Virus record (IMG/VR): IMGVR_UViG_3300020179_002092
Span: 1 to 64,000 of that record
Direction: 5' to 3' (one strand)
From: a virus
DNA length: 64,000 nucleotides
The position numbers and the translations under genes were made by a program. Below, piece by piece: positions 38,222-47,852 of this stretch. The number at the start of each line of letters is the position of its first letter. Within the stretch, counting starts at the first letter, position 1. Below the pieces are notes generated by a model that did not search any database, was not told the origin of the DNA, and saw nothing but the letters and a program-made list of their open reading frames with translations.

Positions 38222-40642
38222 TTAAATACTAATTGTTGCAACTACTTCACTAATACCAGCGTTTAATATTCTAATATCTACAATTACATCACCGGTATTA
38301 CTTGTTGTTATTGTAGTTTGTTGTAATTCGGTACCAGCAACAACAAATTTCATACTAGTACCAGTAATTGTTAGTGAAACAGGTAAATTATTTATTCTTT
38401 GATTTAAGAAATTGTATGCAGATACAAGTATTTGACTATTAATAGGTGAATTGTCATAATCATAATTAGTTTGTAGAGTTCTTAATACAATTCTAACAGG
38501 AATTGATATGCTTAAACTATGAATATTTACATATCCATTATCTGCTGGTGCTTCAGTGGCCCAAATTCTGTCTGTTGCATCCCTGCCTAGACTTGTAAAT
38601 ATACCAGGTATTTCTGTAGTTGACATCCAACCTTCTGCATCGTTCCACTGATAAATAACTATGCGATCTTGTAGTATCATACCTACAAGTTTTCTGTCGT
38701 CTTTTAAAAATACAATACTTTTAATAGTTGTAGGTACTGTAAACGATGAGTGATAAGTTAATCTTTTTGGCAGTGGAGGAGTAGTTGTAGGATCCATATT
38801 TACTTTATACGTAAACACAACTCTACCACCACTTGCACTTGATCCACTACTAGTACTACCATATTTATTAAATACACCACTCATAGTGTACATAGTTAAA
38901 TATCTGTTTAATTTTTCTATTGGTAAAGCTATACTACTTGGTGTAGTAAACGCTTCTATTACACTTAATGCAGTAGATGAACTTGGTGTAACACTTACAG
39001 TTCTTACTTGATTTCCTATTTTTATTACATCACCTGCTACAAGATCTATATTAAAATTAGTACTTACACCTGTTACTAAAAAACCATCCATAACAGCATT
39101 ACCAATATTTTGATAGCTAGTGTGATGCTCATTATACATCAAATCTGCTAAACCATTATCAGCACCTTCAGTATTTCTAATAAGTGTTGCACTTGGTGTG
39201 GGTACATTATTAATAAGAGTTCTTCTATTTCTATATCTGCCGCTAATACCGCCAGCAAAATTAGGACCTGCAGGTTTACCAGTAAGCGTACTAGGACCAA
39301 AACTTTTGCTTAATCCTTCAGTATTATTAGTATTATTAGCAACTGTGTTACCATTATTAAGTGTTATTTCTACAGGAAATCTAGTAAAACTTTCTGCTCC
39401 ACTAGTTGTCCAAGTGTACAAATAAGGATAATAATTTCCTACTTTATCAAAATAGGGAGTAAACCAGTGTCTAATGTTAATATTACTAGAGTTATAAAAA
39501 ACTTTTGAAGAAAATTTAGCAAATTCACCTAGTGCTGTGCTATTTGTATTTCGTTTTCCAGGGGAAAATCTTACAGTTTCTGGCACCGTCGGCGCGTCGT
39601 CTAACTTTGTTACAACTGTAGTATTAAGCGGAGCAGAGGTTTCGCCTGCTTTATGTGAAACTAAATAGCCTACATGATCACTTCTACAATCGTTAAAGAA
39701 ATAAGTAGGAACGTTAGATGCATTTTTACCAACATATTGACCAATCATTTCATCAAATAATGTAACAGGTGCTGATGGTGAACCAGTGGTGCCAAATAAT
39801 TGTAATGGTCCGCTACGCTCTCCAGTTCGTATATTTATACGTCTAAGTGCAAAAGTTGGTCTAATTACTTTGCCAAATTCACTAATAGGATAGAAACTGT
39901 CGGCACCGCGTCCGGTAGCCCCTCCTGCTATAGAAATTTTACCGCTGCTAGTTATACATAATTCAGAAACCCAACCAGTATTACCATCTTCTTCAGTGGG
40001 AAGTGCAAAATATACTCCCTGCGAAGCCTCTGTATAGGATTGAGTTTGTATTTGTGTACCGGCACTAATTATAGTAGGCGGTACTGCATACATTTCTTGA
40101 GGACTTCCGCCACCGGGCCAAAGTATAACAGTTAGAGGGCCACCATAGCTGCCATCAATATACCACATAACTGTTACTGTAGTTAAATCGTTTGATATAA
40201 CTCTATTTATTACACCGCGTTGTAAACCTTCAACCATGTTTAAATAGTTAGTTACTATTAAGTTAGTTTGACTGTTCATGTTTAATACATCAACAGCGGC
40301 AGTAGCAGCACTCATGTCATTGCCAAGAATAGTATGACCAGCATAAGCAACATCTTTAGTTAAAGCCATAGTACTGCCAGGAAATAATCCGCTTCTTGCA
40401 ATAGCACCTAGGACGTTAGGTGCTACTGTTTCTAGAATATTTCTATTTTTTAGATGAATATTACTACCACGATAATCAACGCGATTTCCACCTGGAGTCA
40501 TAAACATATGACTATTATGTTTATAGGCTAAAGTATCTTTTGAATAACCTTCACCTTCTAAATAAATTGTGTTCTTTCCTGGATTGGGATCCTCAAAAAC
40601 ACTAATTACACCTTTTTTTGTAGCATATTTAATTATAGCCAT
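38222..40642 (-). CDS. Propeller-like fibre protein with Ig-like end (paralogue 1)
   Basis: 806 residues. It begins with a motif shared by three other genes in the window, FEDPNPGKNTIYLEGEGY. A long beta-rich middle with Trp- and Gly-containing strands follows, suggesting a propeller, and then a C-terminal Big-1-like domain (VLRTLQTNYDYDNSPINSQI, QQTTITTSNTGDVIVDIRI). It has no signal peptide and no catalytic motif. The paralogues are at 52657, 56572 and 58356. Likely a receptor-binding or decoration protein. It ends with the ATG of the next-upstream gene in a one-base overlap. Confidence 0.7.
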   Translation of the reverse strand: MAIIKYATKKGVISVFEDPNPGKNTIYLEGEGYSKDTLAYKHNSHMFMTPGGNRVDYRGSNIHLKNRNILETVAPNVLGAIARSGLFPGSTMALTKDVAYAGHTILGNDMSAATAAVDVLNMNSQTNLIVTNYLNMVEGLQRGVINRVISNDLTTVTVMWYIDGSYGGPLTVILWPGGGSPQEMYAVPPTIISAGTQIQTQSYTEASQGVYFALPTEEDGNTGWVSELCITSSGKISIAGGATGRGADSFYPISEFGKVIRPTFALRRINIRTGERSGPLQLFGTTGSPSAPVTLFDEMIGQYVGKNASNVPTYFFNDCRSDHVGYLVSHKAGETSAPLNTTVVTKLDDAPTVPETVRFSPGKRNTNSTALGEFAKFSSKVFYNSSNINIRHWFTPYFDKVGNYYPYLYTWTTSGAESFTRFPVEITLNNGNTVANNTNNTEGLSKSFGPSTLTGKPAGPNFAGGISGRYRNRRTLINNVPTPSATLIRNTEGADNGLADLMYNEHHTSYQNIGNAVMDGFLVTGVSTNFNIDLVAGDVIKIGNQVRTVSVTPSSSTALSVIEAFTTPSSIALPIEKLNRYLTMYTMSGVFNKYGSTSSGSSASGGRVVFTYKVNMDPTTTPPLPKRLTYHSSFTVPTTIKSIVFLKDDRKLVGMILQDRIVIYQWNDAEGWMSTTEIPGIFTSLGRDATDRIWATEAPADNGYVNIHSLSISIPVRIVLRTLQTNYDYDNSPINSQILVSAYNFLNQRINNLPVSLTITGTSMKFVVAGTELQQTTITTSNTGDVIVDIRILNAGISEVVATISI

Positions 40643-40917
40643 TATTCAGATTCCTTTTCAGAATAACCTTCTCCCAACATCCAGTTTACAACTTCTTGTG
40701 CATCTATCCACTTATACCGTTGACCATTTTTATCAAATCTTAGTGGATGTTTATAAAAAATTCCAGAATATGTTTCAACAGTTTTTTCCATTTCTTCTAC
40801 TATTTGCTTTTCTATTTTAAATAATTTAGCAACAGTATTATTTTCTTCTAATACTACTTTATAGGTTTCAATTATAGTAATATGTTCACTAATAGCTATT
40901 GGTATTTCAAAAATCAT
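40642..40917 (-). CDS. Small fibre-associated protein (91 aa)
   Basis: 91 residues with a helix in the middle (AKLFKIEKQIVEEMEKTVET) and a C-terminal WIDAQEVVNWMLGEGYSEKE. Such small helical proteins between fibre genes may be fibre chaperones or attachment proteins, but the family is not recognised. It overlaps the next gene by one base. Confidence 0.6.
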   Translation of the reverse strand: MIFEIPIAISEHITIIETYKVVLEENNTVAKLFKIEKQIVEEMEKTVETYSGIFYKHPLRFDKNGQRYKWIDAQEVVNWMLGEGYSEKESE

Positions 40918-40929
40918 TTTGTATATTCC

Positions 40930-41385
40930 TTAATTACTGTATATAAATTGCGTATATAAATCCTCGGCTCCAATACCAGGTTGTATTATATCAACTGTTA
41001 AATAGTCTCCTTGAATCATAGCAATTTCACTAATGCTACTGCTATTTGCATATGTAGCATTTGCTAAAATATTTAACTCTTTAGTTAATAAACCATTTTT
41101 TCTAACACCTATTTTTATAAGATTGTTAGTAGGTTTTACTAAATACGCTCTAATTTCAATTATAGTCAGTGTAGAAGGAGCATACCAACGTTTTTTACCA
41201 ATGTTCTTGGTTAATTTACCAAATATAGTATGATTAAAATGACTAAGAGGTACTGTTATAGTATTACCATGTGTAGCTGTTAAAACTTGACCTTCGGCAT
41301 TTACCGTTATATTAGCCGCAGTATAATAGCCTGGCAATACACCTGTAGGCGTAATATTAGTTTCTGTGATTTTTGTTGATGACAT
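40930..41385 (-). CDS. Short tail-fibre-like protein (151 aa)
   Basis: The N-terminus (TGVLPGYYTAANITVNAEGQ) matches the 'GVTPGSYTHANITVNEAGQI' start of the 44814 gene, a motif common at fibre junctions. The C-terminal part (KKRWYAPSTLTIIEIRAYLV to the end) matches the C-terminus of the 60806 gene (SRWWIQSNILVSQLRAQV). It thus looks like a minimal fibre made only of an attachment motif and a jelly-roll-like tip. A 123-base gap with a hairpin lies upstream. Confidence 0.65.
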   Translation of the reverse strand: MSSTKITETNITPTGVLPGYYTAANITVNAEGQVLTATHGNTITVPLSHFNHTIFGKLTKNIGKKRWYAPSTLTIIEIRAYLVKPTNNLIKIGVRKNGLLTKELNILANATYANSSSISEIAMIQGDYLTVDIIQPGIGAEDLYTQFIYSN

Positions 41386-41413
41386 GGTAATGCCCTATAT
41401 AAGTTAAAATTTT

Positions 41414-41446
41414 TACTACTACTATTATACTATAAAAGTAGTAGTA
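41414..41446 (-). other. Hairpin in intergenic gap
   Basis: TACTACTACT (41414-41423) and AGTAGTAGTA (41437-41446) are inverted repeats with a 13-base loop, in the gap 41386-41508. A short A/T stretch follows on the minus strand, but the T run is not directly adjacent, so termination is uncertain. This 123-base gap holds nothing else that I recognise. Confidence 0.4.
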
Positions 41447-41508
41447 GATGCTAGATTAAATTTATATTAACTAGCACTTATCTTTATCGTAGGGTAATAT
41501 TTTTTTAA

Positions 41509-41880
41509 CTATTGAGGTATAACAACCTCAATCCAACTTGTGGTACTTTCATCCCAACGATACATCTTACCATCTGTGGGCATTGCGGTAGGTGCTTGCC
41601 ATAAGCCAGCGGCATCATCTAGTTGCCAGCTCGCAAAAGGCTTAGGAGGAATAAAAGCATCACGTTCAGGATCATAGCTGTAGCCAATGCCAGCATAATT
41701 TTTGCGAAATGGTGTGCCACCACCGTTATGTACTCCACCATGTGTGTTATAACTGGTGCGCTTGCACAATTGACCACGAAACTGACCGTAGTGTGCTTCC
41801 CAATCATAGTTTGATTCATCTTTACCTACGATAACTTCAGTAACGATGTAGTTTTCATCTAAAAATGCATAATGTGCCAT
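41509..41880 (-). CDS. Conserved tail-region protein (123 aa)
   Basis: 123 residues. MAHYAFLDENYIVTEVIVGK, then TPFRKNYAGIGYSYDPERDA and FIPPKPFASWQLDDAAGLWQ, and a Trp-rich end (KMYRWDESTTSWIEV), match a family widespread among T4-like cyanophages and marine phages, annotated as structural or unknown. Its sequence is more bacterial in base composition than neighbouring small genes. Probably a virion component or fibre-associated protein. Confidence 0.72.
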   Translation of the reverse strand: MAHYAFLDENYIVTEVIVGKDESNYDWEAHYGQFRGQLCKRTSYNTHGGVHNGGGTPFRKNYAGIGYSYDPERDAFIPPKPFASWQLDDAAGLWQAPTAMPTDGKMYRWDESTTSWIEVVIPQ

Positions 41881-41918
41881 TTGTTGTTTTCCTTATAGAA
41901 AATAATAATATACTGTAT

Positions 41919-44804
41919 TTATGTTAGACTGAATGTGACGGTGCCTGTACCGGCTGTGAATGACAGTATTCTAGATCCCACTACAGCGGTTGTGTTGTTA
42001 GTGAATGTCAGGCCAGCTGATACTGTGGCTGTATATACGCTAGGTATACGCAGTACAACTATGCCGGAACCACCTGCGCCTCCTGCGTAAAAAGTATTAG
42101 GCCCAGTAGCAAAACCACCGCCACCTCCTCCTCCCCCGGTATTAGCTGTACCAGATGATCCTGTAGCCGAAGTAACACCATTGCCACCGCCCCCTGAACC
42201 ACCTGTTCCAGCGGTGCTTGTTTGTCTAAAGTCTGGAGCACCTCCACCCCCACCTGCATAAGTTACAGTTGAGCCAGTTATTACGGAATTTGCCCCAGCA
42301 CCGCCATTTCCTCCCGCAGATGTTGTTGCATTTACTCCAATAGCATTTGCACCGCCCCCACCTGCTCCAACAGGATAACCTCCAAAAACTCCAGTTCCTC
42401 CAGTATTTCCTTGGCTAGGTGAAGTTGATGGCGTATTTCCTGAACCTCCTACTCCATTAGTAGGGTTAGAACCACCCCCGCCACCGCCCGAACCACCGCT
42501 TAATCCGTTTTGATTTGGCGCTATAGTACAACCCCCGCCACCGCCTTTTGTAGAAGTAATTGTGCTGAAAACAGAATCTGACCCAGACACTCCTACATTT
42601 TGAGTTCCAGATGCGCCGCCTGCGCCACCACCACCAACTGTAATCTCATAGCTAGTTCCTGTGTTAACACTTAATACTGTTCCGGCCCTGAAACCTCCTG
42701 CGCCACCTCCACCACCACCATTACCACTAGAGCCGCCGCCGCCTCCGGCCACTACCAAGTATTCTACTGTGAGTGGGGGTGGTGTAGTTTGTAGCGCAAA
42801 AGTACCAGTACCGGCGGTAAATCTAGTATGACGATATCCCCCACCTTGGCTGATGGTTTCCGCAGTTAAGCCGGTGCCGATGCTAGCGTAGTAAGTGTCA
42901 GGATAGCGTACAATAACTACGCCGGAACCGCCGGCACCACCATTACCGGCTCTACCAGCTCCACCACCTCCACCTGTGTTGGCATTACCTGATGTGCCGT
43001 TTCCAGTACCAAACACACCAGTACCTCCTCCTCCTGCGCCACCTGCACCAGCTGTGCCTGTAGAAGTTGATCCACCTCCACCTCCAGCATAAGTTACTGA
43101 CGATCCTGTGATAGAAGATGATAAGCCGGCACCGCCGCTACCTCCACCTCCAGTAGTGCCGGTAGTACCTACTGCTCCGGCACCTCCACCTCCACCCCCT
43201 GCTCCGTAGGAACCCGATGAGTGATTTGCAGTACCACCGTTATTTCCCTGACTAGGTGTTGTAGCAGGTGTATTTCCTAAGCCGCCGGCATAGGACCCCG
43301 AAGATAAGGCTATTGATCCTCCACCACCTGAGCCACCATTTCCAGCATTTGCGCCTCCATAGGCTTGTCCACCTTTGCCTCCACCAGTAGAAGTAATAGT
43401 ATGAAAAGAAGAATCAGAACCATTAGTAGGATTTGTAGAACTGCTTTGTATTGCGCCCGCTCCGGCAGCTCCAACAGTTACAGTATATGATGTTCCTGCA
43501 ACTATCGAAAAATCAGCTGCTGTTCTAAATCCACCTGCACCTCCACCTCCAGAAACATCAGTGTAACCTCCACCCCCACCACCACCGGCTACCACTAGGT
43601 AATCTACCGAAATAGGCGGATTATTACTAAAAAATACATTACCAGTGCCCGCGGTAAAGGTTGATACTTTGTTGGCGCCGATGGTGACAGTTGATGTGGT
43701 CAAGCCCGAGCCTGGGATCATGTAATACACTGCGGGATAGCGTAGGATCACAATACCAGAACCACCTGTCCTTCCGCCTACAGAGTCGCCCGGAGTTATC
43801 CAACCACCGCCCCCACCGCCCCCACCAGTGTTTGTAGTTCCCGCAGTTGATGATGCTACTAAAGAATTAGGTGTTTCTGAACTTAGGCTACCGTTTCCAC
43901 CACCACCTTGTCCACCTAAACCTTGCTTTGACGCAGGTTGTGATCCGGGGTAAAGAGCTCCACCACCACCTCCACCACTGTAATAAGTAAGAGTACCCGT
44001 AATTAAACTTGTTCCGCCAACACCACCATTTGCCGCAGTAGTTAGTAATCCACTTGCACCAATGCCACCAGCACCGCCACCAGCACCACCTGCATAATTT
44101 GGAGGACTTCTATATCCGGCACCACCTGCATTACCTTGACTAGGCGTGGTAGAAGGGGTATTACCCGGCCCACCTGCATTTCCTGTAGATCCACCGGCTT
44201 GCCCACCGCCACCTGATCCACCTGATCCACCGGTATTGCTATAGCCGTTAGCAGAACTACCGCCACCGCCGCCGCCACCTGTTGAGGTAATACTACCAAA
44301 TATACTATTACTACCCGCACTACCATTATCAAAAACCGCTCCTGGTCCTGTTCCACCGGCCCCCACTGTAACTGTATAAGTTGTAGTAAAATTTACTGTA
44401 CTAGTTCCTGTTCTAAATCCACCTCCACCTCCACCTCCTGCAAGATATCCACCCCCACCTCCGCCACCGGCAACTACCAAATAATCTACACTCATTGTAG
44501 TCAGCGAGCTAGTAACACCAGATACCGTGATCCAAGCTGCCAAGGTGGCATCATAGTATTCAACACGATCTAAGTCGGTGTTGAATCGAACATAACCATC
44601 ATTTACCGAAGTCGGGCGTTGGGCTGTGGTGCCGCGAGGTAGGCTGAAGAATCCTGTGCTGGTATTGTCTCGATCCGACACATCAGCAGGCCCGGTTATG
44701 CTAGACCCAACTTTATTCCAGCTATTACCGTCATAACGCCACACAATATTATTATAAGTATAAGTTTGGTTAGTGCTAGGGCTTAAGGGAAATGATATTG
44801 GCAT
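41919..44804 (-). CDS. Glycine-rich fibre protein (three modules)
   Basis: 961 residues. After an N-terminal tip (PSTNQTYTYNNIVWRYDGNS, then GYVRFNTDLDRVEYYDA) come three repeats. Each starts with DYLVVAGGGGGGG or EYLVVAGGGGG, runs through 150-200 residues of Gly clusters mixed with Ser, Thr and Ala, and ends with 'SGIVILRYP..YY' and a beta strand. This matches Gly-rich domains of phage adhesins and may form polyglycine-II sandwich tips like those of the phage S16 type. The plus strand is correspondingly C-rich. No signal peptide. The paralogue at 44814 follows the same layout. Confidence 0.85.
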   Translation of the reverse strand: MPISFPLSPSTNQTYTYNNIVWRYDGNSWNKVGSSITGPADVSDRDNTSTGFFSLPRGTTAQRPTSVNDGYVRFNTDLDRVEYYDATLAAWITVSGVTSSLTTMSVDYLVVAGGGGGGGYLAGGGGGGGFRTGTSTVNFTTTYTVTVGAGGTGPGAVFDNGSAGSNSIFGSITSTGGGGGGGSSANGYSNTGGSGGSGGGGQAGGSTGNAGGPGNTPSTTPSQGNAGGAGYRSPPNYAGGAGGGAGGIGASGLLTTAANGGVGGTSLITGTLTYYSGGGGGGALYPGSQPASKQGLGGQGGGGNGSLSSETPNSLVASSTAGTTNTGGGGGGGGWITPGDSVGGRTGGSGIVILRYPAVYYMIPGSGLTTSTVTIGANKVSTFTAGTGNVFFSNNPPISVDYLVVAGGGGGGGYTDVSGGGGAGGFRTAADFSIVAGTSYTVTVGAAGAGAIQSSSTNPTNGSDSSFHTITSTGGGKGGQAYGGANAGNGGSGGGGSIALSSGSYAGGLGNTPATTPSQGNNGGTANHSSGSYGAGGGGGGAGAVGTTGTTGGGGSGGAGLSSSITGSSVTYAGGGGGSTSTGTAGAGGAGGGGTGVFGTGNGTSGNANTGGGGGAGRAGNGGAGGSGVVIVRYPDTYYASIGTGLTAETISQGGGYRHTRFTAGTGTFALQTTPPPLTVEYLVVAGGGGGSSGNGGGGGGAGGFRAGTVLSVNTGTSYEITVGGGGAGGASGTQNVGVSGSDSVFSTITSTKGGGGGCTIAPNQNGLSGGSGGGGGGSNPTNGVGGSGNTPSTSPSQGNTGGTGVFGGYPVGAGGGGANAIGVNATTSAGGNGGAGANSVITGSTVTYAGGGGGAPDFRQTSTAGTGGSGGGGNGVTSATGSSGTANTGGGGGGGGFATGPNTFYAGGAGGSGIVVLRIPSVYTATVSAGLTFTNNTTAVVGSRILSFTAGTGTVTFSLT

Positions 44805-44813
44805 GATTTAATC

Positions 44814-47800
44814 CTAGTTAAATGTTACAGTACCGGTTCCGGCTGTGACTGAATATACTCGATAACCTGTTACCGCGGTGTTTGATTGAGTCACAGTCAG
44901 GCCAGCTGAAAATGTGGCTGTGTATAGATTGGGTATGCGTAGGATGACTACGCCAGAACCACCTGTACCGGCCAATCCGGTACTAACATACGAACTGCCA
45001 CCGCCACCGCCACCGGTGTTTACTAATCCTGATCCGGCTGCTCTTGTATATACAGAAGAAGCATTTAATAAAGCACCATCGCCTCCTCCCCCAAATCCAC
45101 CTGCTCCGCCACCGCCCGACGCTCCACTGTTTCTTAAACTACTAGATCCACCACCGCCACCAGCATAACTCACAGATGAGCCTGTTATAGACAAGTTAGC
45201 ACCTATACCACCAGCGCCACCCGAACTACTACCGGTTCCATTTCCTCCTATACCACCAGCACCGCCGCCTCCGCCGCCGTCGTAGGTGGTATTCATTGTA
45301 CCATTACCACCTGTATTACCTTGACCTGAGGTTCCAGCTGCTCCTGTATTATTTGTAGAGCCACCTAATCCACCTCCACCGCTTCCACCAGACACAGCCG
45401 GGCCAGGTATATTACCTGCGCCATATCCGCCACCAATAGCAGTAAAGGAAGAAAAAATACTATTACTACCAGAAGTTTGATTTACAGAAGGACTATATTG
45501 TCCTGCTGTGCCGCCACCCCCTACACTAACATTATAAGGAACACCGGATTGAATGTTTGTTCCTGTCCCTGTTAAGAGTCCACCAGCTCCCCCACCACCA
45601 CCAGTACTAGAACCACCGCCACCTCCGCCAGCCACTACCAAATAATCTACTGTAAGTGGTGGTGTGGTGGTGAATGAGATTGATCCTGTGCCCGCAGTAA
45701 ATCTTGTGTATTTCTCTGCTGCATTTATTGTGACTGTTTCTGCGGTGAGTCCGGTTCCGAGATTGATATAGTAGTTGGTAGAATAGCGTAGAATGACTAC
45801 ACCACTGCCACCTGTGCCACCGTTGCCGTATGTTGTATCATTATTTCTATGAGAAGCGCCACCGCCACCACCTGTATTAGCAGTACCATCACCACCTGCA
45901 TTAGGTGCTCCCGTCGCCCCAGAATTTCCGCCTCCACCCAATCCGCCAGAACCTGGTGTGCCTCCAGTATATGTTCCGCCGCCGCCTCCACCAGCATAAT
46001 AAGTAGACGATCCTGTAATAGAACTTAGTGCTCCTATCCCGCCATTACCACCGGTGGTAGAGGTTCCGTTAGCACCAACAGAACCAGCACCTCCACCACC
46101 ACCAGAACCATAATTTCCTGTACTAACACTACCGCCACCATTGTTGCCCTGACTAGGTGTTGTGCTAGGGGTATTTCCTGCACCAATGGCTCCGCTGTAC
46201 CCTGCCCCACCACCAGAACCGCCGCTGCCACCTGCACCCGACCCTGTGCCCCCGCCCTGTCCCGAAGTACCACCGAATCCACCGCCTGTTGTGGATATAC
46301 CCGAAAATGCACTACCGCTTCCAGGAGAACCTTGTGTTTGAAGTGAACCAGATCCAGTGCCCCCACTACCACCAGCACCAACTGTTACAGTATAGGTTGT
46401 ATTAAGTTGTATAGTACTTTGTGTACTAGTTAATAGTCCTCCTGCTCCACCTCCACCCCCCAAGCCTCTTACACCTCCACCGCCACCAGCAACTACTAGA
46501 TACTGTACAGCAATGGGCGGTGTTGTTGAAAAACTGACAGTGCCAGTGCCAGCTGTGAATGTGATGATTTTGAATCCACCTACTATAACAGAGCTTGATG
46601 TTAGCCCAGCTGATACTGTTTCATAATATAGTATAGGATATTTGATAATAACAATACCAGAGCCGCCCGAATAACCGCCCTGACTTCCGCTGCCACCACC
46701 GCCACCACCACCGGAATTTGTTGTACCTGCTGCTCCAGCAACAGTGCCGGCGCCTTTTCCGCCCCCACCTAAACCACCAGTACCGCCATTGGTTCCATTG
46801 AAAGTTCCGCCACCGCCACCGCCAGCGTAATATCCAGTAGAAGGTGATCCACCATGGCCAGCTGCACCGAAAGATGAAGCAAATGATGGACCTATTAGAC
46901 CACTTCCGCCATTGCCACCAGTTCCTCCAGATGGTCTGGCTGATCCTGCACTACCAGCACCACCACCACCAGATGCATCTGTTGTATCGCTACCCAGAGT
47001 CGCGCCATTTTGACCTTGTGTAGTTGAAATTTCGCCTGAAATAGGAGTTATTGCAATTGCAGCCCCACCAGGGCCATTATAACCAGCGCCACCACCAGAA
47101 CCCCCAGTAAGACCTGGACTACCTGGCGCAACACCGCCACCGCCACCGCCACCTTTTGATGTAATAGAGTGTAAGATTGAATCGCTGCCTGTTGATCCAC
47201 CACTGGCGCTACCTGTGTTTGTACTTCCTGCGCCACCCCCACCTATAGTAATTGTATAATTTGTGTCTGACAGAAGAAATAAATTAGTACCATATCTCAT
47301 TCCTCCAGCACCGCCACCGCCACCATGACGAGAGCCACCTCCACCTCCACCAGCGACTACTAGATACTCAATATCAAAGCTAGTGGAAACAGCAGCACCA
47401 GCTGTCTGTTGTAGGGCCATCCATGATTGATAAGTTGAATTATAGTATTCTACTTGTAGGGTAGTAGTATTATATCTAACATATCCTGATTGTGGTGTTA
47501 CAGGACGCTGTGCTGTGGTACCAGCTGGTAAACTTATAAAATCTGTAGCTGAATTTGGTTGTCCGCTGACAGCCGCAATATTGGCTGAGCCCCCTCCACC
47601 ACTGACCACTGCCCAAGCATTACCAAAGTAAGCATTGAGGTCACCAGTTTCTGAATTCAACCATAAGTTGCCTTCCCCTGATCCAGCTGGTCGAGTACCA
47701 CTTACTGTAACCGATGCTCCGCCTCCACCACTACTAGCACTGGTAATTTGTCCAGCTTCATTAACCGTAATATTGGCATGAGTATAGCTGCCTGGGGTAA

Positions 47801-47843
47801 CACCTGTGGTGGCTAGCATTGTTGTTGGAACTTTTGTAGGCAT
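44814..47843 (-). CDS. Glycine-rich fibre protein (three modules), paralogue
   Basis: 1009 residues. The N-terminal LATTGVTPGSYTHANITVNE motif, then GYVRYNTTTLQVEYYNST, are shared with other fibre genes. Three Gly-rich repeats follow, starting EYLVVAGGGGGGS, QYLVVAGGGGG and DYLVVAGGGGGGS, each ending in 'GSGIVIIKYP' or similar. Repeat units are close to those of the 41919 gene but not identical, as expected for recombining adhesins. Probably a long fibre or tip protein. Confidence 0.85.
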   Translation of the reverse strand: MPTKVPTTMLATTGVTPGSYTHANITVNEAGQITSASSGGGGASVTVSGTRPAGSGEGNLWLNSETGDLNAYFGNAWAVVSGGGGSANIAAVSGQPNSATDFISLPAGTTAQRPVTPQSGYVRYNTTTLQVEYYNSTYQSWMALQQTAGAAVSTSFDIEYLVVAGGGGGGSRHGGGGGAGGMRYGTNLFLLSDTNYTITIGGGGAGSTNTGSASGGSTGSDSILHSITSKGGGGGGGVAPGSPGLTGGSGGGAGYNGPGGAAIAITPISGEISTTQGQNGATLGSDTTDASGGGGAGSAGSARPSGGTGGNGGSGLIGPSFASSFGAAGHGGSPSTGYYAGGGGGGTFNGTNGGTGGLGGGGKGAGTVAGAAGTTNSGGGGGGGSGSQGGYSGGSGIVIIKYPILYYETVSAGLTSSSVIVGGFKIITFTAGTGTVSFSTTPPIAVQYLVVAGGGGGVRGLGGGGGAGGLLTSTQSTIQLNTTYTVTVGAGGSGGTGSGSLQTQGSPGSGSAFSGISTTGGGFGGTSGQGGGTGSGAGGSGGSGGGAGYSGAIGAGNTPSTTPSQGNNGGGSVSTGNYGSGGGGGAGSVGANGTSTTGGNGGIGALSSITGSSTYYAGGGGGGTYTGGTPGSGGLGGGGNSGATGAPNAGGDGTANTGGGGGASHRNNDTTYGNGGTGGSGVVILRYSTNYYINLGTGLTAETVTINAAEKYTRFTAGTGSISFTTTPPLTVDYLVVAGGGGGGSSTGGGGGAGGLLTGTGTNIQSGVPYNVSVGGGGTAGQYSPSVNQTSGSNSIFSSFTAIGGGYGAGNIPGPAVSGGSGGGGLGGSTNNTGAAGTSGQGNTGGNGTMNTTYDGGGGGGAGGIGGNGTGSSSGGAGGIGANLSITGSSVSYAGGGGGSSSLRNSGASGGGGAGGFGGGGDGALLNASSVYTRAAGSGLVNTGGGGGGSSYVSTGLAGTGGSGVVILRIPNLYTATFSAGLTVTQSNTAVTGYRVYSVTAGTGTVTFN

Positions 47844-47852
47844 GCTGTTTCC

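Noticed and set aside
41386-41508. Late promoter in the 123-base gap
   Set aside because: A TATAAT occurs in the hairpin loop on the minus strand, but no matching -35 or repeated late motif was found elsewhere on that arm.
44914-45168. Proline-rich plus-strand frame
   Set aside because: Mirror of the glycine-rich fibre gene on the minus strand; GGN codons read backwards give Pro codons.
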